DNA of 64,000 nucleotides from Alkalispirochaeta americana (GCF_900156105.1 NZ_FTMS01000007.1:1-64000); one strand, 5' to 3'. Counted from the first letter of the stretch, positions 1-8,278 are shown. Numbers and translations are program-made. Notes: generated from the letters alone by a model not told the origin.

Positions 1-80
1 ATGAGCCCGGTTTCCCTTCCCCTTTCTTTCAAGTCTCAACTACAGTATTTCGGTTATATCCCCTGATTCATAAACAAATA

Positions 81-431
81 GTGCGGGCCTCAACACTTGA
101 GGTCAACAAGGAACTATCGCTGGTGTACATCATGAAGGAGCATCTCAACCATCTCTGGCGGTTCGACGATCACATTGCCGCCCGTGCGTGGTGGCATCAG
201 TGGTATCGCATGGCGCTCGAGAGCAACATCGATGCCTTGATTAAGTTCGCCAGAAACTTATCCATTCACATGGAGGGCTTGCTGGCACACACAAGATGCC
301 GGCTGAATACCGGTGTTCTCGAAGGTATGAACAACAAGATCAAGGTGATCAAACGGGTCACCTATGGCTTCCGGGACGACGAATATTTCTTCCTTCGCAT
401 CCGTCACGCATTCCCCGGAATTCGACGATGA
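81..431 (+). pseudogene. ISL3-family transposase, C-terminal remnant
   Basis: The 116 residues match the end of ISL3 (IS204/IS1001/IS1096/IS1165) DDE transposases. The signature LEGMNNKIKVIKR at residues 80-92 contains the last catalytic acidic residue of the family, and YGFRDDEYFFLRIRHAFPG follows as is usual. The first two thirds of the roughly 400-residue enzyme are missing. The frame is open back to base 3, but that part does not look like transposase, so the left break lies near base 80 or before the window. The copy also ends at its stop codon, directly against an oppositely oriented IS3 fragment. It cannot be active. Confidence 0.85.
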
Positions 432-434
432 ACC

Positions 435-713
435 TTTTTGGACTTCCCGCTCCATACGGGCTTCGTTCAACTCCTTGCGAAGGCGCTGATTCTCAGCGGC
501 AAGCTCAGCTACCGACGGATCGCCTGAGCGGGACCGCCCTTTCCCCGATTTCGCGGCGACTACCCAACTCGCGATGGTTCCCTTCGGTATCGATAACCGC
601 AGCCCAACCTCGCTCTGAGAGAGCCCCTGTTCATTTACCATTTTGACGGCTTCACTCTTGAGCTCGTCACTATACGATCGTTTTTTCTCGTGCATTGATT
701 CCTTGTTCCGCAT
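435..713 (-). pseudogene. IS3-family OrfA, truncated
   Basis: Read from 713 downwards, the first 93 residues are an IS3/IS911-type OrfA. They show YSDELKSEAVKMVNEQG and a helix-turn-helix around SQSEVGLRLSIPKGTIASWV (residues 33-51), then the leucine-zipper start LAAENQRLRKELNEARMERE. Where intact OrfA proteins continue with ILKKATAYF, this frame runs into the antisense of the ISL3 remnant (junction about 433-437). OrfB is absent. The outer end of this element is probably near 750, where GACTTCAGTAGACACG-like DNA occurs on the minus strand. The piece is a relic of nested or successive IS insertion. Confidence 0.8.
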
Positions 714-992
714 CTGGATCGTTCAAGTATACGTGTCTACTGAAGTCAGTATAGGCCATCTCGTTTGCGTTTGTTTGCTGATCCGGAAGAGCGCTTGCAC
801 GTCCGCGTCTTGGAAGATGATCGCACATCAGATGGGCGAAACTGGTTAGAGTACGTGCAAGACTATATGCGTAGCTAAAGAGTTGCTTCTCGGACTTGAA
901 GACGGGAGCCGTGATTGGGTATAGTTTTTCCGCTTGACTACCAGAAAGATTGTGGGAGTATAAGTGATGTGTTAGAGGTATTATCTATATCA
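714..992. other. Spacer between IS remnants and island, with a possible gene tail
   Basis: About 280 bases contain no recognisable complete gene. The first roughly 40 bases are probably the end of the IS3 fragment. From about 750 one plus-strand frame stays open and ends at TAA 876-878. Its last 32 codons read as a charged, protein-like tail starting DPEERLHVRVLEDDRTSDGR. This could be the 3' remnant of a gene cut by the IS, but the family cannot be recognised. The stretch before 993 is AT-rich and may hold the promoter of the island; no convincing -35/-10 pair was seen. Confidence 0.35.
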
Positions 993-2297
993 ATGATCAA
1001 TGAAAAATCAAACAGTATTATGAACCGCAACTATCGCCTCCCCCAGCGCGTTCTATTGACCGGTAGGGTAGCTTTGCGTTTTCAGCGAGATGTATTACCA
1101 TGGCTTCTGTTTTTCATGGGGTTCGTGGCGATGACTCCAATACTCCACGCGATCGGGTGGCGAGGGGTCTATTCGGTCGCCTTTGTGCTCGCTATCACCC
1201 TTGGGTTCATGTATATCGAGCGTTTAGAGCTTCACCCGTGGTTCATTTATCTTACTCTATCCATCGTGTGTTTATCGAGTATCTCCGCTGTGTATTGGCA
1301 AGATCCTCGGTATATTGCTTCGTCGGTTTTCTTGATCGTAGCTACGTTTTTGATTCAATTTGCTGATACAGCTTCAGTAGAACGAACAATCTCGATCGCA
1401 AGTAAATTTATGTTACTCGTTCTGATACTGAGTTGCTTTGGCTTTTTGCTATCGCTATTTGGCGTCCCGCCTTTGACTAGTTTCCCAAATCCTGATGGTC
1501 GCCCCAATTTTGTCTTCTATACGACCTTCTCTAACTCATATATCGGTGGTCTTGTTATTCGGCCCGCAGGAATCTATGACGAACCCGGCGCGTTGAGTCT
1601 TTACGTCTGTGCCATCGCTTGTTTGCGTCAGCTGCTAAACAGAGATAATCGTCTAACTTGGATCTTACTCGTTCTAGGGTTCGTTACTTTCAGTTTGGCC
1701 CACTTAATCTATGTCGTTGCTCATCTGTTCTCAGAACGTCTGGATCGTACCAACCGACGCCGGTTAATATTAGGAACTCTATTGATAGTTGTTGTTCTAT
1801 TATCTACCAATCTGAGTGCCATTTTTGATCAAGCTCTGTTTATGCGCTTGCAGCTTTCAGAAACCGGTACCGTGGAAGGGGACAATCGATCATGGAGAAT
1901 GATAAACGCGTATGAGTTGAGCAGGGATGAGCCGCACGTCGCGTTGTTCGGGGCAGATCCAGTGTGCCGTTTCGACTATGATGAATGTAAGAGAATCTTT
2001 CCACCGATGGGTGAAAACCCCTTGTCGCCGCTCGTCTTTAACGGGTTTCTTCTTTCGTGGCCTTACTATTTGAGCCTATTGTTCTTTTTATCTTCCCCAG
2101 TATTTGGCAAAAAGTACTTGGCTAGTTTTGGTTTTGGGCTCCTGCTACTTCAGCGACCCGGCATTGAGGGGATTACGAAGTCCGTGCTCGCTTCGATCGT
2201 TGTTTTTGCTGTCGTTTCGGAAATTTTTCGTTCGTCGTCCCATCGAATTATTCTGCGTTACTTGCTAAAAAATGTCTTTGTAGAACGGAAAGAATAA
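993..2297 (+). CDS. Wzy-like O-antigen/capsule polymerase (polytopic membrane protein)
   Basis: The protein of about 434 residues is strongly hydrophobic, with roughly ten predicted membrane segments. A large loop carries RPAGIYDEPGALS about 190 residues in. That motif is typical of Wzy polymerases and WaaL-like ligases, which join undecaprenyl-linked repeat units at the periplasmic face. The frame is open from 915. Met at 993 is preferred because AGAGG lies at 974-978, but Met at 1020 (MNRNYRLPQR) is also possible. It is the first gene of an AT-rich polysaccharide island and is followed by glycosyltransferases on the same strand. Assignment as polymerase rather than ligase is inferred from context. 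Confidence 0.7.
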   Translation: MINEKSNSIMNRNYRLPQRVLLTGRVALRFQRDVLPWLLFFMGFVAMTPILHAIGWRGVYSVAFVLAITLGFMYIERLELHPWFIYLTLSIVCLSSISAVYWQDPRYIASSVFLIVATFLIQFADTASVERTISIASKFMLLVLILSCFGFLLSLFGVPPLTSFPNPDGRPNFVFYTTFSNSYIGGLVIRPAGIYDEPGALSLYVCAIACLRQLLNRDNRLTWILLVLGFVTFSLAHLIYVVAHLFSERLDRTNRRRLILGTLLIVVVLLSTNLSAIFDQALFMRLQLSETGTVEGDNRSWRMINAYELSRDEPHVALFGADPVCRFDYDECKRIFPPMGENPLSPLVFNGFLLSWPYYLSLLFFLSSPVFGKKYLASFGFGLLLLQRPGIEGITKSVLASIVVFAVVSEIFRSSSHRIILRYLLKNVFVERKE

Positions 2298-2299
2298 AG

Positions 2300-2319
2300 T
2301 GGACCCCGAAAACTGGACA
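2300..2319. repeat. Orphan IS-terminus-like sequence
   Basis: Three bases after the wzy-like stop lies TGGACCCCGAAAACTGGACA, which resembles the terminal inverted repeats of many IS3-family elements. A second TGGACCCC occurs at 2408-2415. No transposase gene lies between here and 2528, and the 230-base interval has no convincing ORF. It may be a solo IS end left by deletion. Confidence 0.4.
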
Positions 2320-2515
2320 ACGCATGAAAATTGCGTCCTAACCACCCTGTAGTAGTTATACCTACGATCATCTGACCGGTTGAATGCGGGTTAAAGTAAC
2401 CGACAAATGGACCCCACCTGCCACGGTGGGGTGACACAGCCAATAATCGGGCTCTCAAGGAGGCCCGAATAACCAGAACAGTTATTGCATTCTGTTGCGT
2501 GTTGAAGGCACGACC

Positions 2516-2530
2516 AAGGAGTAAAACATA
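2516..2530 (+). promoter_or_regulatory. Shine-Dalgarno leading to an ATA start
   Basis: AAGGAG at 2516-2521 is followed by six bases and then ATA at 2528-2530, in frame with the glycosyltransferase. Translation from ATA gives (I/M)KPTLSIVTICFENPSE, the classic beginning of a GT2 domain. No ATG exists in this frame nearby. CTG 2540 and GTG 2549 are further inside beta-strand 1 and have no Shine-Dalgarno of their own. Confidence 0.6.
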
Positions 2531-3364
2531 AAACCTACGCTGAGCATTGTGACGATTTGTTTTGAGAACCCGAGTGAACTAAAGTCTACTTTGCAGAGTG
2601 TCTCTTCTATCTATAACGCATCCTTTATGGAACAGATTGTTATCGATGGTTCGAAGTCAGGCTCGTGTGATGCCGTCATAGACGAAAACCAGTGGATTGA
2701 TATAGTTGTGCGTGAATTAGATGCTGGAAAATTCGATGCCATGAATAAAGGAGTGCGCGTTGCGACTGGGCGCTATATACTTTTCTTGAATAGTGGTGAC
2801 ACGCTGGTAGAATGTGCACGGGAACAGTTTCGAGGAATAATGGATCGCTTGGATGCTGAGACTAAGCCGGTGCTATTCTACGGGGGGGTCGTCTTCCAAG
2901 TGGGTACAAGGCTCTTTTTATCAGTTCCGCCAGACCCATATTTTCTTAAAAGAGGACGATCTCGTCACCTTCCCTCGCATCAGGCTACTTTTTATCCAAA
3001 AGAATTTCTTCTGGAATATCAGTACGAACCAACCTATACCAGCGCTGCAGACACCGCAGTGGCTATTGAGGCAATTCGCTTGCTGCCAGTTATATCGTTG
3101 TGTGTCCCAATTGCAATATTTAGGTTGGGAGGGATTTCTAATGTACAGCCACACTTTCATGATCTGTTTAAACATCAAGAAGAATGGTGCCGAGCTAGGA
3201 AAGTCCGCGGTATCCGTAGGATCCGGTACATAGGGAAGTCCGTGGCTAAGTTCTTCATAATGAAGGTTATTGGTTGGCAACGATATTACTATTTCTCCTT
3301 GAGAGTGAAGCCTTGGCGGTTCCGGCTTTTGCAGGAAGTTTTAAAGGTGAAAGATGATAGATGA
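2528..3364 (+). CDS. GT2-family glycosyltransferase (WcaE-like), apparent ATA start
   Basis: A GT-A fold glycosyltransferase of about 278 residues that would add one sugar to a lipid-linked repeat unit in the cytoplasm. The N-terminal strand PTLSIVTICFEN, the DAGKFDAMNKG segment (about residues 66-75) and FLNSGD (about 86-91) resemble WcaE-type and related colanic-acid/O-antigen GT2 enzymes. A SHQATFYPK segment follows at mid-protein, as in those relatives. A strong Shine-Dalgarno points to ATA at 2528 as the initiator. If ATA is not used, GTG 2549 would give a product lacking the first part of strand 1. It overlaps the next gene by 11 bases. Sugar specificity is unknown. Confidence 0.75.
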   Translation: MKPTLSIVTICFENPSELKSTLQSVSSIYNASFMEQIVIDGSKSGSCDAVIDENQWIDIVVRELDAGKFDAMNKGVRVATGRYILFLNSGDTLVECAREQFRGIMDRLDAETKPVLFYGGVVFQVGTRLFLSVPPDPYFLKRGRSRHLPSHQATFYPKEFLLEYQYEPTYTSAADTAVAIEAIRLLPVISLCVPIAIFRLGGISNVQPHFHDLFKHQEEWCRARKVRGIRRIRYIGKSVAKFFIMKVIGWQRYYYFSLRVKPWRFRLLQEVLKVKDDR

Positions 3365-4100
3365 AAAGAATCTAAAGTGTATAGAATCAAAATCAACCGT
3401 ATACGAGTTATTCGGGATTCCTGGAAGTGGGAAAACTTTCCTCGCGAATCGGCTTATCAAAGCACTTGATCCACAGGTCAAATTTGGCGCGACTTCGATG
3501 AAAGTAGGGCTTGAGCCACGGGTGCTCCGAGTCTTCAAGAAAATACTATTAGTACTGCTTGGTGTGGTGACTAGACCAGCAATCGTAATTCAATTATACC
3601 ACATCTTGCGCTTGTACCCTCAGACAGGGCCTTTTTCAATGGCTAAGGTCGCGTTCAACTGGCTCTATATAGCCGGTGCGATCGTTCGCGATGATCGGTC
3701 TTCTAGTATTGTGGTGCTTGATCAAGGTCTTGCGCAGGCATGCTGGGCAACGGCTTTCTCGGGAAAGCGATGGCCGAATCCCCGTTCCACAGCACGCGTG
3801 TTGCGGCGTTTGGTGCGTTGTCTTTCCTTAGACCACCTGTTTATTGTTTCCGTCGAAACCACAAATAGAATCCCCCCTTGGGCAGTTTGTCTCTATGGCA
3901 AAAGGGGCTCCACGAGCCCCTTGGACCGAAAACCAATTGGCAATCTATCGTTAGCCATTGAGACTACAAAGCATATCCGATCAGTTGTTGATATAGCAGC
4001 GAATCAAAGTGCTCATATCAGTGTGTTACCGATTCACAATATGGGCTCGGGATTAACAAGTCCATGTATAAAGGATCTAATATCCAGCTGTTCTCATTGA
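3354..4100 (+). CDS. P-loop NTPase of unknown role in polysaccharide island
   Basis: The 248-residue protein begins with a clear Walker A motif, FGIPGSGKT, at residues 20-28. Further on are a hydrophobic patch (about 62-85) and a possible Walker B strand, SSIVVLDQGLAQ. Such small P-loop proteins in glycan clusters are often kinases or sulfotransferase-like enzymes, but no family is recognised here. Its ATG overlaps the end of the preceding glycosyltransferase by 11 bases, implying translational coupling and a role in the same glycan. The base composition is AT-rich like its neighbours and unlike DNA after 7.28 kb. Confidence 0.6.
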   Translation: MIDEKNLKCIESKSTVYELFGIPGSGKTFLANRLIKALDPQVKFGATSMKVGLEPRVLRVFKKILLVLLGVVTRPAIVIQLYHILRLYPQTGPFSMAKVAFNWLYIAGAIVRDDRSSSIVVLDQGLAQACWATAFSGKRWPNPRSTARVLRRLVRCLSLDHLFIVSVETTNRIPPWAVCLYGKRGSTSPLDRKPIGNLSLAIETTKHIRSVVDIAANQSAHISVLPIHNMGSGLTSPCIKDLISSCSH

Positions 4101-4145
4101 ACAGGATAAAAGCGGCTTAGGCCGCAAGATTGGGGGAATTCCATT

Positions 4146-5324
4146 GTGCGTCAGATCACCGTAGCTTTTTTCATAGTGGCTAGGCCCCGGCTGACCGGGG
4201 CTCAGAGAGTAATCAGCAATCTCCTCCAGGAACTGGCAAATAGACCTGAGTTGCGAGTCATCCTAATATGTACGGATGGTAACACGCCCATAGCCGAACG
4301 CGCAAAACGAAGTGATATAGAGCACATTGAGATGCCTTATCCCAAACGGCTAGACACTTTTGGGGGAAGACTTCTGGCATTGCGGAACTCACTTATCGCT
4401 TTTCCTGATTTTGTCCGCTATCGGTCGCAGATGCGTGACGTGGTGAAATCGCTGAGGCCGGATCTTATCTTTGCTGGCAATACTCGTGCTCTTCTTCCAC
4501 TCGTCTTGCAGCCAGCAGTTCGGTGCCCCTTAGTATGGAACATATTTCTGGGGCGGCGGTCACGAGGAGTATGGTGGTTGCTGAACGAAATTACGCTAAG
4601 AGCCGCAGACGCAATAGTTACGGAGTATACGAATCAGGCGAGTGATAACCTGACCCGGCGGCAATTTCAGCGGTTCCGACACAAAATTCACACAATAGTC
4701 ACGGCGATAGAGCTTCCTGCTAATACTCAGTTGCCAAGTAATATTACGCCGAAGTCCGCTTCTTGGACGGTCGGGTTTGCTGGAACGCTTTGTCACCGAA
4801 AGGGGCTTGATCTATTTCTTAACGCGGCCGTCGAAATGGATAGACTAGATCGCAAGCATCCTGTCCGGTTTTTTATCGCAGGGGAAACTTCTACAACTGA
4901 CCAGGGCCAGTATTTGGAAACCCAAAAGCGTCATATTTCGGTCTCTGGCGCTGAAGTTCATTTTCTCGGTTGGGTCGATCAAATGGAGTGGTTTTATTCG
5001 AATATCGATATTTTCGTCCTCTCCTCACGGGAGGAAGGTATGCCGGGCGTCGTTAGAGAGGCTATGGCGCGTGGGATTCCAGTAGTCGCCACAAATGTAG
5101 GAGGCGTTCGAGATGCATTAGGTGACGATAGCCAAGCTGCTGGTATTGTTGTGAAAAGTGAAGATTCAAACGAAATCGCCAATGCACTACTTTCCCTAAT
5201 GAACGATCCCCAGACCTATCAGCAACTCGCACGACGAGGCCGCAACCGAGCGTCGAGTCTGTTTGCGATTCAGCGTTATGCGGACGACATTTGCGCCTTA
5301 TTTCTTTCACTGGCGTCCCGCTGA
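4146..5324 (+). CDS. GT4-family glycosyltransferase
   Basis: This is a GT-B retaining glycosyltransferase of 392 residues. The N-terminal domain opens with a glycine-rich acceptor loop (LTGAQRVISNLLQEL). The C-terminal domain begins at VGFAGTLCHRKGLDLFL and carries the donor-binding EX7E motif in SSREEGMPGVVREAMARG, then PVVATNVGG. The start is GTG at 4146 behind a GGGGGAA-like ribosome site at about 4134-4140. A 45-base gap separates it from the P-loop gene. It probably extends the polysaccharide repeat unit on undecaprenyl diphosphate; donor and linkage cannot be read from the sequence. Confidence 0.85.
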   Translation: MRQITVAFFIVARPRLTGAQRVISNLLQELANRPELRVILICTDGNTPIAERAKRSDIEHIEMPYPKRLDTFGGRLLALRNSLIAFPDFVRYRSQMRDVVKSLRPDLIFAGNTRALLPLVLQPAVRCPLVWNIFLGRRSRGVWWLLNEITLRAADAIVTEYTNQASDNLTRRQFQRFRHKIHTIVTAIELPANTQLPSNITPKSASWTVGFAGTLCHRKGLDLFLNAAVEMDRLDRKHPVRFFIAGETSTTDQGQYLETQKRHISVSGAEVHFLGWVDQMEWFYSNIDIFVLSSREEGMPGVVREAMARGIPVVATNVGGVRDALGDDSQAAGIVVKSEDSNEIANALLSLMNDPQTYQQLARRGRNRASSLFAIQRYADDICALFLSLASR

Positions 5325-5459
5325 GTGTTTTGTGCAACACTGCTCTTTCGGGGGGGGGGCCGTTTCCAACAGTTGACTCCTCATAGAGTCCGTTGTTCAG
5401 GAAGCCCTAACTGGTGCCGTCTCAACTATTCTCTTGTCAAGATAGGAGCTCTAAACGAA

Positions 5460-6587
5460 ATGATTGTTCAAATCGGAAAATACTATTTACCTGAGATCGG
5501 AGGGATAGAGAACAACGTTCGACAGGTTGCTCATGCAGCGAGCCATTTTTGCGATAGTGCTGTGCTTTGTATGCGAAAGGGTCACGGTGAACGCATATCG
5601 TTTAACGATGTAAGTGTGCAAGTGATTAAATTGCGAAGCTTCGGCTGCTTTTGGCGTCAGGAGATAACCGAAAGCCCAATCCCGTTTCTTAATGGCCTGG
5701 AACCTGACATTCTGCAATTTCACTCGCCTAATCCTTTATTGGCATACCCGGTGTGGCTTTATTTGCGGAAAAACCCGCACGTGAGACTTGTGATCTCCCA
5801 TCATGCTGATTTGCAAAGGCCTGGACCGGTTCGATCTGTCGCAAATCTTGCTTTCCTTCGGTTGTTGGAACGAGCTGATACCATAATTAGTTACACGCGC
5901 ATTTTCGCGGAACAGTCGCGCGAAATCAGTAGATATGTTGATAAAGTCACGGTACTGCCGCATGGGGTGGCGTTCCCTTCAAAGGAAGACTACGTCCGCG
6001 ATGAGATTGACATAAGTCGTGCAAAAGGGTTGCGCGTTGGGTTTCTTGGCAGGCTTGAGGCTTGGAAAGGTGTCCAGATTTTGTTCAAAGCGCTTAAGAT
6101 GTGTCGACCGGAAACCCAGGTCATAGTGGCTGGCGATGGCACGTTTCACACAGCACTAAAAAAACTGGCGGAGCAATTACAGATTCTTGGCCAGGTCGAG
6201 TTTATGGGTCATGTTAGCGGTGCGGATAAGGAACAATTCTTCAGCAAAATTGATGTCTTGGCGCTTCCGAGTTTGAACTGCGGTGAATCGTACGGTCAAG
6301 CGCTTGTCGAAGCACAACTACGCCAGGTGCCAGTTATCGCGTCCGACCTGCCAACAGGCGTGCGCGAAATATGTGATTACGGTCGCACTGGTCTTTTGTT
6401 TCCGCCGGGTAACGCGGGGGCTTTGGCGGGCGCATTGAAGCAGCTCGAGAATACATCGACCTACCGTGATCTTGCTGGCTCTGCGTACCGGCGGGCCGTT
6501 TCAAATTATTCTGAGCAAGCAGTCAAGGATCGTCTCAAGGAGTTCTATTTAGAACTAATAGAGCCTCTTGCAAAAATCCCGGACTGA
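5460..6587 (+). CDS. GT4-family glycosyltransferase
   Basis: A second GT-B glycosyltransferase of 375 residues. It starts MIVQIGKYYLPEIGGIENNV, a typical N-terminal acceptor-domain opening. The donor domain has RVGFLGRLEAWKGVQILF, and the EX7E region is CGESYGQALVEAQLRQ followed by PVIASDLPTGVREI. The frame is open from 5325, but Met at 5460 is chosen because AGGAG precedes it by about ten bases and the upstream 45 codons are unlike any GT4. It is the last intact gene of the AT-rich island; an IS3 element follows within 100 bases. Confidence 0.85.
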   Translation: MIVQIGKYYLPEIGGIENNVRQVAHAASHFCDSAVLCMRKGHGERISFNDVSVQVIKLRSFGCFWRQEITESPIPFLNGLEPDILQFHSPNPLLAYPVWLYLRKNPHVRLVISHHADLQRPGPVRSVANLAFLRLLERADTIISYTRIFAEQSREISRYVDKVTVLPHGVAFPSKEDYVRDEIDISRAKGLRVGFLGRLEAWKGVQILFKALKMCRPETQVIVAGDGTFHTALKKLAEQLQILGQVEFMGHVSGADKEQFFSKIDVLALPSLNCGESYGQALVEAQLRQVPVIASDLPTGVREICDYGRTGLLFPPGNAGALAGALKQLENTSTYRDLAGSAYRRAVSNYSEQAVKDRLKEFYLELIEPLAKIPD

Positions 6588-6680
6588 CAGCCTATAATGA
6601 GCCCAAGAAATCAGACAGTCTGACGGGGCGGTTTATCGAATATCCTTACCACCCAAAGACAAAGGCGATAGGATACAGAT

Positions 6681-6977
6681 ATGCGCAAAAGCTACGATAC
6701 AGCATTCAAAGTGAAGGTAGCGATCGAGGCAGCGAAAGAGCAGGAAACACTACAGGAGCTTTCTGCCCGATTCGAGGTCAGTCCCGGACAGATCTCGCAG
6801 TGGAAGCGGCAGCTCCTTGAGGGAGCTGGAGAACTGTTTGAAAGTCCCAACAAAAAGCACAAGCGAGAGCGGGACACAGAGGCCGACCGGGAGCGGTTAC
6901 TCCAGACGGTAGGGAAGCTCACAGTAGAGAACGAATTCCTAAAAAAGTACAAGGAACTGTACGGGAGCGAGTTCTGA
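6681..6977 (+). CDS. IS3-family transposase OrfA
   Basis: The 98-residue protein begins MRKSYDTAFKVKVAIEAAKE and carries a helix-turn-helix around QELSARFEVSPGQISQWKRQ, followed by a basic linker and a leucine-zipper-like tail (LLQTVGKLTVENEFLKKYKEL). This is the usual IS3 OrfA layout for terminal-repeat binding. It overlaps orfB by one base at TGATGA, where programmed frameshifting would normally make OrfAB. OrfA looks intact; its partner is broken. Confidence 0.9.
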   Translation: MRKSYDTAFKVKVAIEAAKEQETLQELSARFEVSPGQISQWKRQLLEGAGELFESPNKKHKRERDTEADRERLLQTVGKLTVENEFLKKYKELYGSEF

Positions 6978-7277
6978 TGATCGAGGCTGACCACAAAAAA
7001 CTCTCGATAGCAGAGCAATGCCGCGTGCTGGACTTCAATCGCTCGGCGTACTATTACGAATGCTCAGACCGGCGTAGTGACGCCGATCTTGAGGATCTGA
7101 AGCTCATTCTGACAGTGCTTGGTGAGAAAGCATTCTACGGCTACCGCAAGATTGCCAGGGAGCTGAAGAGTACATATCGGCATATGACCAGCAAGCGGGT
7201 GCGGCGAATCATTCATCAGTTTGGACTGCGGGCAATCTACCCCAAGCTCAACCTGAGCAAGCCGCGTAAAGGCCATA
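6977..7277 (+). pseudogene. IS3-family transposase OrfB, 5' part only
   Basis: The first 100 residues are a normal OrfB start: KLSIAEQCRVLDFNRSAYYY, then the HTH_21 domain ending LRAIYPKLNLSKPRKGH. After codon 100 (about 7277) the frame no longer resembles OrfB and becomes the wrong-frame translation of a Wzz-like gene. The whole rve/DDE catalytic domain is therefore missing. The breakpoint is sharp, suggesting recombination or deletion rather than gradual decay. Confidence 0.85.
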
Positions 7278-7970
7278 ACCCGTCTTCAAGTCCGCGAGGT
7301 GGAGCTTCTGGAGCGCAAGCTCTCCGAGGTGGAGCAGGAGATCGCCTTCTACGAGGAGGAGATCAAGGCCTTTCAGCGCCGCTATGGCACCATCAGCCCC
7401 GAGGCCTACGCCACCGAGCAGGTCCGTATCCTGGCCGAGATGCGCGCCCGCCTGATCAACAAGGAGATCGAGCTTCAGACCTACGGCGAGTTCACCCGCA
7501 TAGACGATCCCGTGGCGGCCCGCCTGCGGGCCGAGCGGGATCAGCTCCGCCAGGCCATTAACGAGATGGAACGGCGCTACTTCGGCGGGGGCGCTCCCTC
7601 GTCGGCCCAGGGGGTCCTGGACGGCATAGACCCCCAGGATATCCCCGAGCTCTCGGTTCGCTTTGGCCGCCTGGAGCGGGAGCTCCGGGTTCAGGCCCGC
7701 ATTTTTGAGGTCCTCACCCAGCAGTACGAGGTTGCCCGCCTCTCCGCCGACGGCGAGGCCCTGCGGATGCAGATTCTGGAGCTCTCCGAGCCGCCCCAGC
7801 TCAAGGCCGGTCCCAGCCGTGCCATCATGGTGATTGTGGCCACCTTCGCCGCAGGCTTTTTTGCGGTCTTTCTGGCCTTTTTCCTGGAGTTCATACAAAA
7901 CCTCCGGAAAGACCCGGAAGTCACCGCCAAGTTCCGCACATCGGGAAAACCTGCCCGCTCCAACCGGTAA
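7278..7970 (+). pseudogene. Wzz/GumC-type chain-length determinant, 3' fragment
   Basis: Reading from about 7278, TRLQVREVELLERKLSEVEQE begins a long coiled coil. It is followed by a glutamine/arginine-rich helical region, a proline-containing LSEPPQLKAGPSRA segment and a final membrane helix (IMVIVATFAAGFFAVFLAFFLEF), then a short basic tail. This is the C-terminal half of a Wzz/GumC/KpsE co-polymerase, which sets glycan chain length in the inner membrane. The N-terminal membrane helix and Wzz domain are absent, replaced by the IS3 junction. GTG 7299 could start translation, but the product would lack half the membrane anchor. The GC-rich composition matches downstream genes. Confidence 0.8.
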
Positions 7971-8004
7971 CAGGTCGTCGGTGAAGAATAATTTTGGGCA
8001 GATG

Positions 8005-8029
8005 TGCTATACTATATCTATACTGGCAC
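8005..8029 (+). promoter_or_regulatory. Probable hicBA promoter/operator
   Basis: An extended -10 element TGCTATACT lies at 8005-8013, with a second TATACT at 8019-8024. The stretch is bracketed by GTGC (8004-8007) and GCAC (8026-8029). No good -35 was seen. HicB antitoxins usually repress their own promoter, so the repeated, partly dyad arrangement just upstream of hicB is a reasonable operator. Confidence 0.4.
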
Positions 8030-8065
8030 GAGGACTGACACGATGACTGACGCGAGGTTAGCTAC

Positions 8066-8275
8066 ATGAAGACATTTACTGCGATCATTGAGCGGGATCG
8101 TGATACTGGGTATTATGTTGGTTACGTACCGGAGTTTCCTGGGGCACACAGCCAGGGAGAGACCATCGAGGAGCTTCGGGATAACCTTGTGGAAGTGCTC
8201 ACTATGCTCATGGAAGATGAGGACCTCCCAAACGAGGTTGAGTTCATCGGTACTCAGCAGATTGTGGTTGCATAA
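8066..8275 (+). CDS. hicB: HicB-family antitoxin
   Basis: The 69-residue protein has the partial RNase-H fold typical of HicB: FTAIIERDRDTGYYVGYVPEFPGAHSQGET, followed by a helix with IEELRDNLVEVLTMLME. It would bind and silence the HicA mRNA interferase and repress the operon. It lacks the extra C-terminal DNA-binding domain of longer HicBs. Three bases separate it from hicA, so the two are co-transcribed. The order is antitoxin first, the less common order among hicAB loci. Confidence 0.9.
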   Translation: MKTFTAIIERDRDTGYYVGYVPEFPGAHSQGETIEELRDNLVEVLTMLMEDEDLPNEVEFIGTQQIVVA

Positions 8276-8278
8276 CCT

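Larger units (their letters stand above)
6588..7277 (+). mobile_element. IS3-family insertion sequence, right end missing
   Basis: The element consists of an intact orfA (6681-6977) and the first 100 codons of orfB, joined by a TGATGA overlap. It stops abruptly at about 7275, inside chain-length-determinant coding sequence. The left terminus lies somewhere in 6588-6680, but no clear inverted repeat was identified. Because the integrase domain is lost it cannot transpose alone. It marks the right edge of the AT-rich polysaccharide island. Confidence 0.7.

Noticed and set aside
2258-2458. Small minus-strand ORF after the wzy-like gene
   Set aside because: It runs over the end of the wzy-like gene and the IS-end-like sequence, with no ribosome site or similarity seen.
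4111-4126. Hairpin GCGGC-TTAG-GCCGC after the P-loop gene as terminator
   Set aside because: The stem is only 5 bp and has no T-run; the next gene follows in the same direction.
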